A stretch of 64,000 bases of DNA, taken from contig CM062386.1 in NCBI GenBank assembly GCA_031310005.1, positions 558,001 to 622,000 of the forward strand. The letters run 5' to 3'. The translations under genes and the position numbers were made by a program. The notes under the pieces were generated by a model that did not search any database, was not told the DNA's origin, and saw only the letters and a program-made list of their open reading frames with translations. Positions within the stretch are counted from its first letter, which is position 1. Each line of letters begins with the position of its first letter. The DNA comes from Dactylellina haptotyla. Lineage: Eukaryota; Ascomycota; Orbiliomycetes; Orbiliales; Orbiliaceae. This document shows, one piece after another, positions 21,317-32,700 of the stretch.

Positions 21317-24300
21317 CCTTCGATGGGAATCCGAAGCGTGGGTGATGATATCAACCGATCCAACCCGGCAGGGGAGGAGGCTGTTGGCCGAGTGGTTGAT
21401 CTACGTGTACGGGCTGGCGAATGGGGTTGTTGGAGGCAAAGGTCAGGCCGTAGACATGAATTGCGACGACGCCTCCAAGACTTTATTGGCAGGGTGGGAT
21501 ATAAAAAAATCAAAGAAGCGAGTTGAAGGATGGAGGGGGTTGATGGGAAAAAATAAACGACGTGACCGCGAGAGAAGAATAAGAGAGGAGAGGAGGACGG
21601 GGGTCAAAGTCGCGATGGAAGGAGGGAACGAAAAAAAGAATTAAAAATAAAAAAGGGTGAGAAGGAGGAAGAAGAGAGACACGCAAGTGGGAACGACGGC
21701 AGAGGGAGGGCGTGCGTTCGGCGGGACTTCCCTTCCTTGTCTTCGAAGGCAGGAGAGGGAGAGATGGCGATGGGCGCGGCGATGAAGCAGCAGCTGGTCG
21801 TCGCGGGCGGGCGAGTTCTGCGCGAAGACGACGGTTGTTAGCGATAAGAAGCGTGTATTAAAAAATAAATGGTATGTTAAGCGGCGCTGATGGCCGTCCG
21901 GTGCAGTGCTTCTGACCTCAGACGAGACAGCACTTTCGCTCGGGGCAGTTGGGCACTTTGGGCGGTCTGGCAGGGTGGAGGGAAAGATGGGTTGTGGTGG
22001 ATTATCCGCGTACTCTGGCCAGTCGCCCAACATCAACAACAGTTTCCCTCCAAAGAGAGAAAAAAAAAAAAAAAAAAAAAAGGAGAGGGAAGGGAAGGGA
22101 GCGTGCCCACACCTGCGCGCGTCACAACAACACGCCCGGCGTAGTCTCCCTCCCTGCCAGAAAACAACACTTCCCGCCCCTTCGCACTGCACCGTGCCGT
22201 GATATAGTAATATATATACGTGACAGAGTAGTGGAAGGCAGAGGGAATGCACAATCGGTGAATGCAGCGATGCTGATGCCCGGCTGGCTCGCGATGCCCG
22301 GTAGACGCTACCCCGAGGGTCAACCGACCGGGATGGCAGAAACAGCGGATGCGATTGGGAGATCAGATCATCACAGGTCAGTCATTCAGGCAGGCATGCA
22401 GCAGCGCACAAAACAGACGAGCGCTCGCGACGCGCCATCAATCCATAGGCTCTCTCCCCGCTCTCCGAATAACCACCTGTGTACCTGCGTTACATTCTCT
22501 TTTTAAAATGGGAACCCGGCCGGTACATTTCCCCAGCCGGTGGGGGCAAAAAGCCTTTTTTAATTATTTCCTCAAAAATGCAAAAATGCTCCATTATTCG
22601 GAATGGGCAATAGCAGATTTCTTTCCCTTTACGAAGGAAAATAAAAAAAGGCTACTGCCGGAGCTTATTGCGGAAACATCGTGGGAAAATAGACCCTCTT
22701 TTTAGAATCCTGCAATATAGTGAAACAATTCACTGGGGGAAGAAATAAAATAAAAAAATAACAGTAACAGCGGATGGGTAATGGAAAAAAGATATCGAAT
22801 AATAAAAAAGAAACATCAAAAATACTCACCGAGAGAGCTGGAACGGCTGTTCGCGTCCCAGCTGAGAGACTTCACCGAGTTTCCGGAGTCTTTCCCCTTC
22901 GTCTATGCCTGCCTTGGAAAGAACAGGATGTGGGATGGCCTGGGGGATGGGGGGGATCACCAGGTGCAGCGCCAGCTACGAGCTAAAATGCCTCGATGGG
23001 ATGGGGATGATTGCTCGAAGTGTGTAGCAGTAGTAGTCTGCGGCCAGGAGGGAAGCGGGCTGCGTGTACGTACGTGCTGCTTGCTGCTGAACCAGACGGA
23101 GTTGTGTGCGCAAAGCAAAAGCGAGAGGGATAGAGAGCAAAGCAACGAGAATGTCCGCCGCTTCAAACTAGCGTGTGGCACTTTCACGGTGGAATGTGTG
23201 TGGTTCTCTTTGCTATGCTATGTTATGTGCTAATGCTATGGCTGGGGCGGCGTGGATGGTCTGTGTGAGGATCCGACGTTTGGCCGCGCTGTCCGGGTCT
23301 GAAAATGACAGGAGGAGGCTCTGTGGGAATAAAATTAAGATCACACGGATAGCCTCAAAAGGTGTGGGAAATAAAACGACAGGAATTCGGAGCCAAATCC
23401 GCGATCGTTTTGGGGGGAAGGAAGGTGTGTGAGAAACCGGAGCGGTTAAACAGGTTGGTGATGGCAAGCGGACTTCGTTCAGAAAGAAGGGGAAAGGAGG
23501 CCGGACGAATCCTTCTGCACTTGTTCCGCAACAGGCAAGTCCAGCCCCGTCAAACAAACAAACACGCTGACGAGGCGAGACAACAACGCGCATTATCCAA
23601 CATCCGGGTCCAGCATCGCCAACTCTGGTATCACGAACGGGGTTTTGTGTAACGAGGGGAACTCTTGGCTGGCGGTCCCTCTCCATCAATTACGCTTCCA
23701 GGAACCAAGGTTTCCTCACATGACCCCCAACCATCCCATCCCCGAACTCTTCGTGAGACAAAACCCTCCATCTCACCACCAACTTTGTGAAACCAAATCC
23801 AGGCCGTGCATATGAGTAGTCTCCAATTACTTACTATTTAATTGCGACATCTAAACCCTAATATAAGATATTGCTACAATTAATTGCAATTTACAAGTTA
23901 AAAGAGCGATCTACTGCAATATGTTTGAGCATCTAAGTGTTGACATGCGAATAACTATTTCAAAACGGCATATTGAATAAACTATATATCTAAATGAAAG
24001 AGATCTAAAGATTATACGCAGTTGTTTAATATAATGCCTTAAGAAAAGAAAGTGGCAATCTCAATATCCAAAAGATGAGCACATCGCCCAACCAGCTGGT
24101 CGCAGAGGTATCTCGGTCGCCCAGAAGAGACCCCGCACTGCTGCTCGATCTGCCGTCGATGTGTTGTCACGTGTTTCAGAATGTGTTGTTGTTGACGTTG
24201 AGGACTGCCCCTGCCCGAAACGGCAAAGCGCGAATCCGCACAGCCAAACGGCGGCCGGCTTTGGAGTAGGGCAAGCAAATTCGATATTGTATCTCCTCCT

Positions 24301-24380
24301 CCAACACGGCGACACCCAAATCCCAATATCACGACAAGTCACATACAAGTCCACCACATCACGACGACACAGCCGACGCC
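21317..24380. other. 3-kb divergent intergenic region, remodeller / RPL2
   Basis: Unusually long non-coding stretch between two genes transcribed outward. Purine-rich near the remodeller end, with an A run at 22060-22081, an AT-rich block at about 23,820-24,060, and no supported gene. Near RPL2 there is a telobox-like TAAACCCTAA at about 23,853 and a CACGTG E-box at 24168-24173. A long 5' UTR for the remodeller, possibly with introns, could take up part of it. Confidence 0.5.
24168..24173. promoter_or_regulatory. CACGTG E-box upstream of RPL2
   Basis: A perfect palindromic CACGTG lies 208 nt before the RPL2 start codon. Cbf1-type bHLH factors bind this motif and control ribosomal protein genes in several ascomycetes. 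A role here is inferred from position only. Confidence 0.35.
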
Positions 24381-25488
24381 ATGGGTAGAGTCATCAGATC
24401 TCAGAGGAAGGGTGCCGGAAGCATCTGTACGTTCCATTCGCCCCGTTCCAACCAGCTATCAAGCCGTTTCGGAACTACAATCGAATATTGAATTGGAATG
24501 GGAACATCTTTACTGACATTTGTGATTTTCTAGTCACCGCGCACACCAGACTACGAAAAGTATGTATACACATCTTCACCTGCTCTGAAACTATATCCTC
24601 TTCAATATGATCACTTTGGAGGATTTTAAAATCGACAATATTCGACTATTTAAAGAAGAAACGACAGAAACATCAAAAAGTTCGATGGAGGGACACATAG
24701 GCTGATTGGAATCATCGAAATGTAGAACCCAGCCCGCTTCAGGACTCTCGACTATGCTGAGCGTCACGGATACATCAGGGGTATCGTCAAGGATATAATC
24801 CACGACTCCGGCCGTGGTGCTCCCTTGGCCACCGTCGAATTCCGCGACCCCTACAGATTCAAGACCCACAAGGAGACCTTCATCGCCAACGAAGGCATGT
24901 ACTCCGGCCAGTTCATCTACGCCGGAAAGAAGGCTTCCCTCACCATCGGAAACGTCCTCCCACTCTCCTCCTGCCCAGAAGGTACCGTTGTCACCAACGT
25001 CGAAGAGCGCTCCGGTGACCGCGGCACCCTCGGCCGTACCTCCGGTAACTATGTCACCATCATCGGCCACAACCCCGACGAGGGCAAGACCCGTGTCAAG
25101 CTCCCATCCGGCGCCAAGAAGATCGTTCCATCCTCCTCCCGTGGTATGGTCGGTATCGTTGCTGGTGGTGGTCGTACCGACAAGCCCCTCCTCAAGGCGT
25201 CCCGCGCCATGTGGAAGGCTAAGACCAAGAGGAACAACTGGCCCAGAACTCGTGGTGTTGCCATGAACCCCGTCGACCATCCTCACGGTGGTGGTAACCA
25301 TCAGCATATCGGTAAAGCCTCGACCATCTCGAGGTATGCGGCTCGTGGACAAAAGGCTGGTCTTATTGCTGCCAGGAGAACAGGTACGCTCATCATTCAC
25401 ATAATAATCAGTAGTCTTATCCGAATCAAAACTAACATGATAAAATTTAGGTCTGTTACGTGGTACCCAGAAAGTCAAGGACGCGTAA
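24381..25488 (+). CDS. RPL2: 60S ribosomal protein uL2 (L2/L8)
   Basis: Exons 24381-24426, 24534-24559 (26 nt), 24726-25383 and 25451-25488 give 255 aa, one residue from yeast Rpl2. It starts [16 protein letters not shown] and continues [20 protein letters not shown]. It carries the conserved C-terminal signature [19 protein letters not shown], whose His reaches the peptidyl-transferase region, and ends [14 protein letters not shown]. The protein binds 25S rRNA and helps join the subunits. Introns early in the gene are typical of fungal ribosomal protein genes. Codon use is strongly biased to C-ending codons (GTC, ATC, CTC), fitting high expression. Confidence 0.97.
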
Positions 25489-26058
25489 ACATCTTGACTT
25501 TTTTTGTTCTCTTGTTTCAGCTTTTTTTCTTCTCGGTTTATATTCCAGCTGTACGCACCATCTTTTTTTTTCACGTATAATTCTCTTTATTACGTTTCCA
25601 CCCTACCGCATAATCTTTCTCGCCCTTGTGTCATATACCATTACTACCACTACATCACACTCCTCGTCTTTGTGCGTTTTTCTTTTACCCGCAGGCCATA
25701 GCGGGGAAATGGGATTCTTGACCTATAGCAGGACTTGGAAGCTTCTTTTACTATATACTACTACTACCCTTAACGAACTTGTCATATCAATGGAAGGCGT
25801 TAGATTTGCCCGGATTACAACCAAAAAGAAAATTATTTTTCATGAGGAGAAAAAAAAAAACCATTATTATATATGTGTGTATGCGTGTGTAGAAGTACAT
25901 TAATGCTGGCTATGTAGTCGGGATGAAATGAATGAGGTATCATACTAAATTCTCTCCCTTTCGCTCTCGCTCTCTCTCTCGATGGGATATATATATAAGA
26001 TATAATCATAATGTCGTATGCTTCATAAAGTATCGTCAAAGTCGCCAATATTAATGTG
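25489..26058. other. Convergent intergenic, RPL2 / C2H2 gene
   Basis: T-rich RPL2 3' UTR followed by AT-rich spacer with a CT/TC microsatellite (about 25,957-25,982) and TATATATA. The two genes converge here. Nothing coding is seen. Confidence 0.5.
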
Positions 26059-27182
26059 CTATTTCTTCCCAAACCCGCTCCCACCCCCTCGCCGTCCGAA
26101 TCTTACCACACTCGGCGGCACGAACCGAATCGCACTCATCCGTGATGTCAGATCTGTCATATCTAAATCTTCGTCCTTAGACTGAGCCTTACTCTCAGCA
26201 GATACATCTTCACTCTGCATAAACGTATCCTCTTCTATTTTCGCCTCTTTCACATTTACAATCTGCGATTCCGATGCCGAACGGGCGTGTTTTGGCTGGC
26301 CTGTCGGTTTCGGTCGTCGTGCGGTCGGTGAAGCCGGTGTGTCGATTTCCATGCCAGTATTATTTAACGATGAAGCCTCGCTGACCCTGCGGACCCGCGT
26401 TCTGCTCTTCCGCGGCGGGGAAGTTGTGAGGAGTGATGTCGCGCGATCGATGCCTTCGTTTACAATGAAGAAGTTGAAGTTCTAAAATAAAGACAATTAA
26501 TTAGCTATTAAAATTCTTTACACAAAAACTTGACAAAACTTACTTTATGATAATAATGCTTATCGACTAGATGCGCCCTCCGCTTCCCCCACGAAACGCA
26601 AACTTTGTCACAATCCTCGACGAAGCAGGCATACTACCGTCGCAACTCAAAATAATTAGCCAAATATAAAATGATAATTATCACGAATTGACGACCAATT
26701 GAAAATTTTTTGATACCATTTAATGTAAATAGAAAAGGATATAATGATTATTTTTTTTTAGCCAAACTTACAATCTTCTCCCCTTTCTCCTTCGCAACAA
26801 CAGCAAACATGTCATGATTCTCTCGAATATGACATTCCAAGATCCGCGCCGTGGGGAAATTCTTCAAACAGTCATGACACCGATTGGTATGGTACTTCTG
26901 ATAGTGGCTCTCGAAACTCTCAATGCTCGTGTGCTCCCGGTGCGGGCACGAGGGTAAGGTACATTTTATCGTGGAACTCTGCGCATTCGTGGAGGAGGCA
27001 GTGGTGGTCATGGCGGCGGGAGCAGGGGAGTGGCTGGAGCGGGTGTACTTTGCTGGAGGGGGGGATATCAAACGTGGCGGCGGCGGCGTGGGTGACGGGG
27101 AGGGGTAGTCGGCGTCCGGGAGGGTGGAGGGATCGTGGGATGAGGAGGATGAGGAGGAGTCTCGACGGGGGCGTTTCGACAT
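26059..27182 (-). CDS. C2H2 zinc-finger protein, ZNF511-like
   Basis: Exons 26772-27182, 26544-26633 and 26059-26481 on the minus strand give 307 aa. The N-terminal ~65 residues are basic, Ser/Pro-rich and disordered. Three closely packed fingers follow: CTLPSCPHREH to HYQKYH, CHDCLKNFPTARILECHIRENH, and CFVEDCDKVCV to HLVDKH, then YYHKNFNFFIV. The finger order and the trailing [YF]-P/H-x-x-[FN]-x-F segment match the animal ZNF511 family, whose function is poorly known (nucleic-acid binding is assumed). The last ~130 residues are low-complexity, with a basic Gly-rich end (FGRRGGGSGFGKK). The middle exon carries the third finger, and both introns are phase 0. Confidence 0.8.
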
Positions 27183-27751
27183 TTCTTTGTGAGAAAGAGT
27201 TCAAGGGAAATATAAGATAAGGAAGTACCCTTGGAGAAGAGGTATCAGAGCTAATGGTCTGGGGAGGAGATTTTGGAGCTAGCCAACTCAGAGTGGGATT
27301 CTCTCATGCAGGTAGGTTTTGGGGTAGCTTCAATCTGGTTAGCGTCCGCTGCCTGTTAGTTTTTGGCGCGACAGAACCTCAGCATCGGCGGCATTGTGTT
27401 GGTCTGGTATTTGACAACCAAATGGCATCTTATCTTGTCCAATGAAAAATTTGCCGGAAGGCTGAGAAGAATCGTGCACAAAATGGTTTCGAGGATTTGA
27501 TACGGCGCCAGCCTTGATTTCCGATTACCTGATTCGGTAATCGGAATCTTTGAGCACCGTGCGCACCACGAAAGGGCGGCCGATAGTATATTTAAAGAGT
27601 CATCTTACCCATAGGCTCATCTGGATCTTGATATCCTTTCAACATTCCTATACAAACGTATAAAATAGTAAACTTCTTTTCCAATTTTGAATACACTTGA
27701 TGTCTATTCTGCGACTACTATCGCGCGAATAATTCTTCTGTGATAGTTAGC
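27183..27751. other. Divergent promoter region
   Basis: Between the C2H2 gene (-) and the zinc-cluster-like gene (+). A TATATTTAAA stretch near 27,589-27,598 could serve the rightward gene. A CCGATTACCTGATTCGGTAATCGG imperfect palindrome lies at about 27,520-27,544, a candidate dimer binding site. No gene is seen. Confidence 0.45.
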
Positions 27752-29781
27752 ATGGAGTTTAACGCGAACCTTCACGCGGGTAATAATGTGTTGGCGGACG
27801 AACCTCAGGACGACTTGCTCCTCTGGGCGCAATCCTATTTAGAGGTATGAATAGCATTTCTCTCGCGGCCCTTTAAACTTGCTTCTCGACTTGCTGATGT
27901 GATTTTCATTTTAATTAGGAGAAGTTCTCTGCAGTGGCGCCATCTAGCTTGAATCATGGACTGCAGTTGTTGCAAGAGACAAATTTGATTGAGCAGCCTC
28001 GGACAGATGATCTCGTCAACGCTCCCAGGCCCTACCAAACGCTCGAGGAAACCTTTGGAGTTTTATTGGATTACCATTCCACAATTTTTGGAGCCAATTC
28101 TGATGATTTAATATCGTCCTTGGACTTTCCTTGCAGCATTTCCTCCCCGGACCCTAGGACCAACGACATCGGAAATACTGGGCTTTTGCCTCGTATTGTA
28201 GGCGAAAATCAACTAGAACCCGCCGCGACTTCTGACTCTAATACACAATCGACTGATTTAGCTGCAGTCTCTAAAAAGTCATCAAGGGCTACCTTTCGGG
28301 GTTGCCCAAAAATTCTAGGAAAGAGGAAAAAACTCAATACAATCCCTACCGATGCCCGGTTGGTTTTTCGGCATCTCGAAGCAACTAAGCGTGCAAAGAC
28401 CCAAGGGTCTAGAAGTTATGGAAAATCTTGCTTGGGGTGCTGGTATGCAAAAAGAAAGGTTCGTTGACTCTATTTCACTTATGTTAATAGAAGTTTTCAA
28501 TATTGAAAGATGATAACATATTTGAATTGAATACATTTGTGGTTATATATAGTGTAGCGAGCGGGATACCAATGGGAATTGTATACACCACCGGGAACAT
28601 AGCACGCTTCCTACTAGTTTACCATGGGACAGATTTTGTGTTCAGCTGAACTTCTCGGACGATTTGAATTGGTCGGGTTTAAGGAGAAGTCAGTCTATTC
28701 ATACAGTTCTGTGCCTCGGCAAATAGACAACTTTTTCTTTTCTTTGCTAATTTGACTTCTACTCAGACCCCTTGGAAGCGTGTGATGGCATATCAGTCCT
28801 TTTATTTAAACATATTAATGAGGTTCATGTGGACGGGCCTTCTGCCACCACCTCTCTAGATGGATTGAAGCCTTTCCCGCCTTTGCATGGAATGATAAGA
28901 TGGACACAGAAGGGTGTGCTTATGAGAGAATATAGGTAAGCTTCTCTCCAATTCTATTTTTCCCCCCAAAATGATGAATCAACAGGCTTTTCTTATTAGT
29001 TAAGTCTATTCTATAATAGTCCCATTAGAATAGTCTCCAAATAGTGTGCATTCAGCTAAGAAAGGGAAAAATACTATGTCTAGGTATCAGCAGGGAAGGA
29101 AACCGGAGTACGGGGGTCTCAACCCTGACATAGACAGACCTGACCCTGACCTAAACGGACTTGTAATCGCCAACAAGAGTTTGTTCGTGGGAACGAACTA
29201 TCGAAACGTTGATCCTGTCCAATGCATCAAATTTGCGGAGCGAGGCATGAAAGAGTTTCGGTCTGGGTCACTAAGCGAAGAAGGTGGCAGAAGCCTGCTG
29301 CTACTTTTATTGGATATTTTGAATAATATAATTGGGAACTTTGTTATGCATGATCCCAAATTTACCACAAAAAAGATATACTTGGACAACAATGTGAGTG
29401 TTTTTCAACTTAATCGCCCTTCTTCTCTTGAGATATATATACTATTGTCTATGCATAAGCTGAAAAATTGACGGTGGACTAATTCCTTCTTTCAAATTCA
29501 AACAGCATATTGGAGTATACAAAACGGTATGGATGTATATTGCGATTCTTGTTTCCCGTTTACCCTTCCCCAATGGGAAAGATAGTCTTAGAGCGTTTCT
29601 GAGCCAGCGGTTAACTCTTGAGCCAGGGATGGCGGTGGATTTTCACACGGTATCTCTAAGATACCTGTTTATGGTTTCGGTTCGCGGAATCATCGAATTG
29701 AACAGCTCCAAATCAGATTTTTTAACGGATATGTTAGAAGGGCCTGCAAGCTATTGTACACATGTGGAGATTCTAGTATAA
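27752..29781 (+). CDS. Zinc-cluster-like putative transcription factor A (variant motif)
   Basis: Six exons: 27752-27844, 27919-28458, 28553-28688, 28767-28935, 29045-29393, 29506-29781, giving 520 aa. It begins MEFNANLHAGNN and has an acidic-aromatic block DDLLLWAQSYLE near the N-terminus. At about residue 200 comes KSCLGCWYAKRKC-SERDTNGNC-IHH, spaced C-x2-C-x6-C-x8-C-x2-H. This follows the fungal Zn2Cys6 pattern, but the fifth Cys is His and the next Cys comes much later (WDRFC). The rest is helical, ending in a region with VWMYIAILVSRLPFP. An intron falls right before the third Cys. A paralogue at 32701 shares the motif, the first intron and the downstream order. DNA binding is likely by analogy; targets are unknown. 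Confidence 0.7.
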
Positions 29782-30779
29782 TAGCAGGCGTAGATTAAAG
29801 TAAACTCGTCACTCAAGTTTCTAGAAGCCGGGAGAATTTCAAGTTTATTTTTTTATCCATCTTCGATGCCAAGTAGCGTATATTGTGTAAAAATTTTAAA
29901 GTATCTAGTCGATTAGTGAAACACGAGACGTATTTAGGTAAAAAATACCAGCTGGAGCCACTTTGGAAGGATAGATACCTTCTCGTCTTCAATTTTCGCA
30001 CAAATATCGAAATAACCTATCTTGGGACGGCATCTGGCTTGCGAGACAAGTATCTTGGTGATATTACAACTTAATATTATAACTGCGTCTTGGTTTATGC
30101 ATCGCCAAATGAATAGAGCTTGAGTTTTTAAGCCATTCTTGAATTTTGCGGGCAATCTGCAAATTTAGGCAGTCGTGAGTGTGTTACACAGGTGTCTGGC
30201 ACAAGCGAACCTGAAATGGTCGTATGTTTGGTGAGGACAGGGATTACGAGATAAAATTGGACTTCAGCCCATGATCTTGGCGCGGTTGGCTGTGTTGGAT
30301 CTCGAAGTTTTGTCGAGGAGTTGTAGAGGAGATCATCAATCACACCGAATCTGCCAGGACCAAGCTCTATCGAGTCGTGATATGAAAAATTCTGATTGGC
30401 CAGCTCGGTTGGAAATTTCCGTCCTGCATCGCGCTGCGTTGAGGGGTTGCCAAGTATCCAAGGTCACGTCTAACCGATCCGAATGTGACTTTGTAGGGCT
30501 GAATCGGATGAATGTATGGCTCTACAAACTGCGCCCCTCTCACCCTGTAGGGTTCTTAAAGAAAATCCAGAAAGAAAGTGTATTCTTGGGTGCATAATTT
30601 TAGTTACGTGATAGCAGTCAACGCCAAACCCGGGGAGGAGGTATGTGTGTAACATGGGAACGTCTGGAACTAATTGTCTATAAAGCGCCGTTGATCCTTC
30701 TATATTTCTGGTCTCCACTTGTATAAAACAGTACGCTGAGTGTAATATTAGTATTGAATCTCTTCAAAGATATACCAAA
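29782..30779. other. Intergenic upstream of the secreted-protein gene
   Basis: No supported gene. The 30271-30597 frame lacks any family resemblance. A TATAAAA box lies at 30722-30728. Confidence 0.5.
30722..30728 (+). promoter_or_regulatory. TATA box of the secreted-protein gene
   Basis: TATAAAA lies 52 nt before the ATG at 30780, preceded by GTCTCCACTTG. This spacing suits a short-leader, strongly regulated fungal gene. Confidence 0.5.
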
Positions 30780-32018
30780 ATGAGACTCCTTTTCCTTGCC
30801 CCTCTTTGCAATCTTGTTGCTTTAGTAGTAGCAAGTCCTATCCTCAAAATTGATACCGAAGCCCAGGATAATTATAAGATTATTGTCGCACTGCTTGAGG
30901 GACGAGATATCCCCCCTGCAGGCTGCGCCAAAATCCAGAACTTGGTTAACTTGTTCAAAGTCAAGAATGCGACGCCGTTCTGCAGTTCCTTCTTGCAAAT
31001 TCCGACCCAGACGATATATACCACAAATGCCGTTCCCACAACCACGACGCAGACCGACAACACGGTTGTTTTCACAACTGTGACGGTCGTCGCTCGAACA
31101 AAGTAAATTGATTCCAATACGCTTCGCATTAAAGTTGTGGATTCGGGGCTAACTGTTTCATGCAGCACCGACACTGTCTCACAGACAAACACCATTGCCA
31201 CCCTACCGACGATTGTTCAAACCAGCGTTGTCCAGAGCATCTCTACCGTCTATAGCACCATCACCCCTCCGAGCGTTACGGTGACTACTACCGTCTGGAC
31301 GACTCCGGCTGCAAAGCGTGATATCAAAAAGCGCGCCAACCCCATCCCGGCATATGCCGCTGGATTCGCCTCCTCAGCAATCTCAGACGTCTGCAGCTGC
31401 CTCGCTATCCCAACGCCATCGGTGACCCAAACCGTCACTGAATACGCCAGCAATACAATCTACACCACCCTCACCGCGGTCTCGACGGACACATCGCTAT
31501 CGACAGCCCAAACCACCGTAACAATTACATTCTACACAACCCTCTACGTCCCCACAACATCCTTCACCACAACAGTCTTAGTCACGACAGTGCCTACAAC
31601 CATCGCAACTCCTACGTCAACAGTCAGCGTCCTCCTCCCTCTCCCAACCGCATGCCAGAATATCCTTTCTGGTAATAAGTTGGTCACGGCGGCTGGACCC
31701 GCCAGACAAATTGGGCAAGCAGCCGACATAAGTCTCCAGCGATTCTTCACCGAACGGTCGGAATTTACTTTGAGCCAATGCTGCGCGTACGTGTACACTC
31801 TTACTAATGTCGGAGTGTGGTTCTTGTCAGATAGGGGCTCTTCTGTTGGACCTCTGCGATATGCCTGCCGCCCGTGGCTGAATTCCGAGCAGCTGAGTAC
31901 TGGAATTTCAACAACTTGCCCGTTGGGAGTAGTTCCAGATGGCGCGTCGAGTGTTTTTTCGCGGGGTTCAGGCGGCTTTGGACTCGGTCCGTGTTTTGGA
32001 AAGTATTCCGGTATTTAG
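30780..32018 (+). CDS. Secreted Thr/Ser-rich protein with Kex2-like sites
   Basis: Exons 30780-31102 and 31166-32018 give 391 aa. Residues 1-18 form a clear signal peptide (MRLLFLAPLCNLVALVVA|SP). A Thr/Val-rich stretch follows, then dibasic sites KR (158-159) and KKR (162-164) directly before ANPIPAYAAGFASSAISDV and a CSC motif. That arrangement recurs in ascomycete extracellular and cell-wall proteins, where Kex2 cuts after KR. The centre is rich in TTVT/YTT repeats and likely O-mannosylated. The C-terminal ~110 residues hold paired and spaced cysteines (CC at TLSQCCAYVYT, then CRPW, CPLG, CFGKY) and may form a small disulphide-bonded domain. There is no GPI-like tail. Role unknown; cell-wall or extracellular. 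Confidence 0.75.
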
Positions 32019-32700
32019 TCTTCTGGGCCCTTACCCGTTGCTGGTTAAATCATGTCTCCTGTGGGGGCTGGGCTGGAAGCGCGGCTTTGTTATCCGCTGT
32101 TATTGGTTTCTGAATTACAGTCTGCAGTTTTAAATTCCTCGAAGGTTGTAATTTTAAATTTTATTTTTCCTTAGATGGGTCTGTCATTTATGGGTGTTAT
32201 ATTCGCAAACGATCGTTTATTTCCAATATTTGCATATTTGTATGTCTCATAGTTTAAATACTTTTGTTGATAGACTCTGCTTCGAATCTCAGGCTCTTAC
32301 AAGCCTTGGTATCTTTCATCGTAGCACCACACTGGTTTATCCTACAACCGCAAATATCTATCTCAATCTAGGAACCGAGTAGGATACACGTGTATACGAT
32401 GCCACCACCAAGTTGATATCGATCGTGGAATGCGTTGTCAGGTTGGATTCTCCACGGGTGGCACAGTTCAACGTATCACAAGGCACCAAAAGCCAAACTC
32501 CGATTACCTATTTCGGACGCCTGCAGGCGCGAGGCTGCAGAAGAAAGATCGCATTTAAACAGCCCGAATAGCAGCTATGGGTGCTCCCGAAACTTAACCT
32601 GGAAACATACTAGCTTTCTCGGAGTAACTATCCTAATTCTCTCAGTATCTTTTTCTTGTGTTGGGTTTACTAGCTATATATCACCGCGTAACATTTGAAT
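32019..32700. other. Intergenic, no gene supported
   Basis: AT-rich 3' region followed by the promoter of the second zinc-cluster-like gene. The short open frames show no recognisable similarity. Confidence 0.45.

Noticed and set aside
22060-22081. Poly(A) run as a retroposon tail
   Set aside because: No element body or target-site duplication around it; similar runs occur at 35068 and 61387 in plain spacer.
24591-25574. 327-codon minus-strand frame over RPL2
   Set aside because: Antisense shadow created by the strong C-ending codon bias of the ribosomal protein gene.
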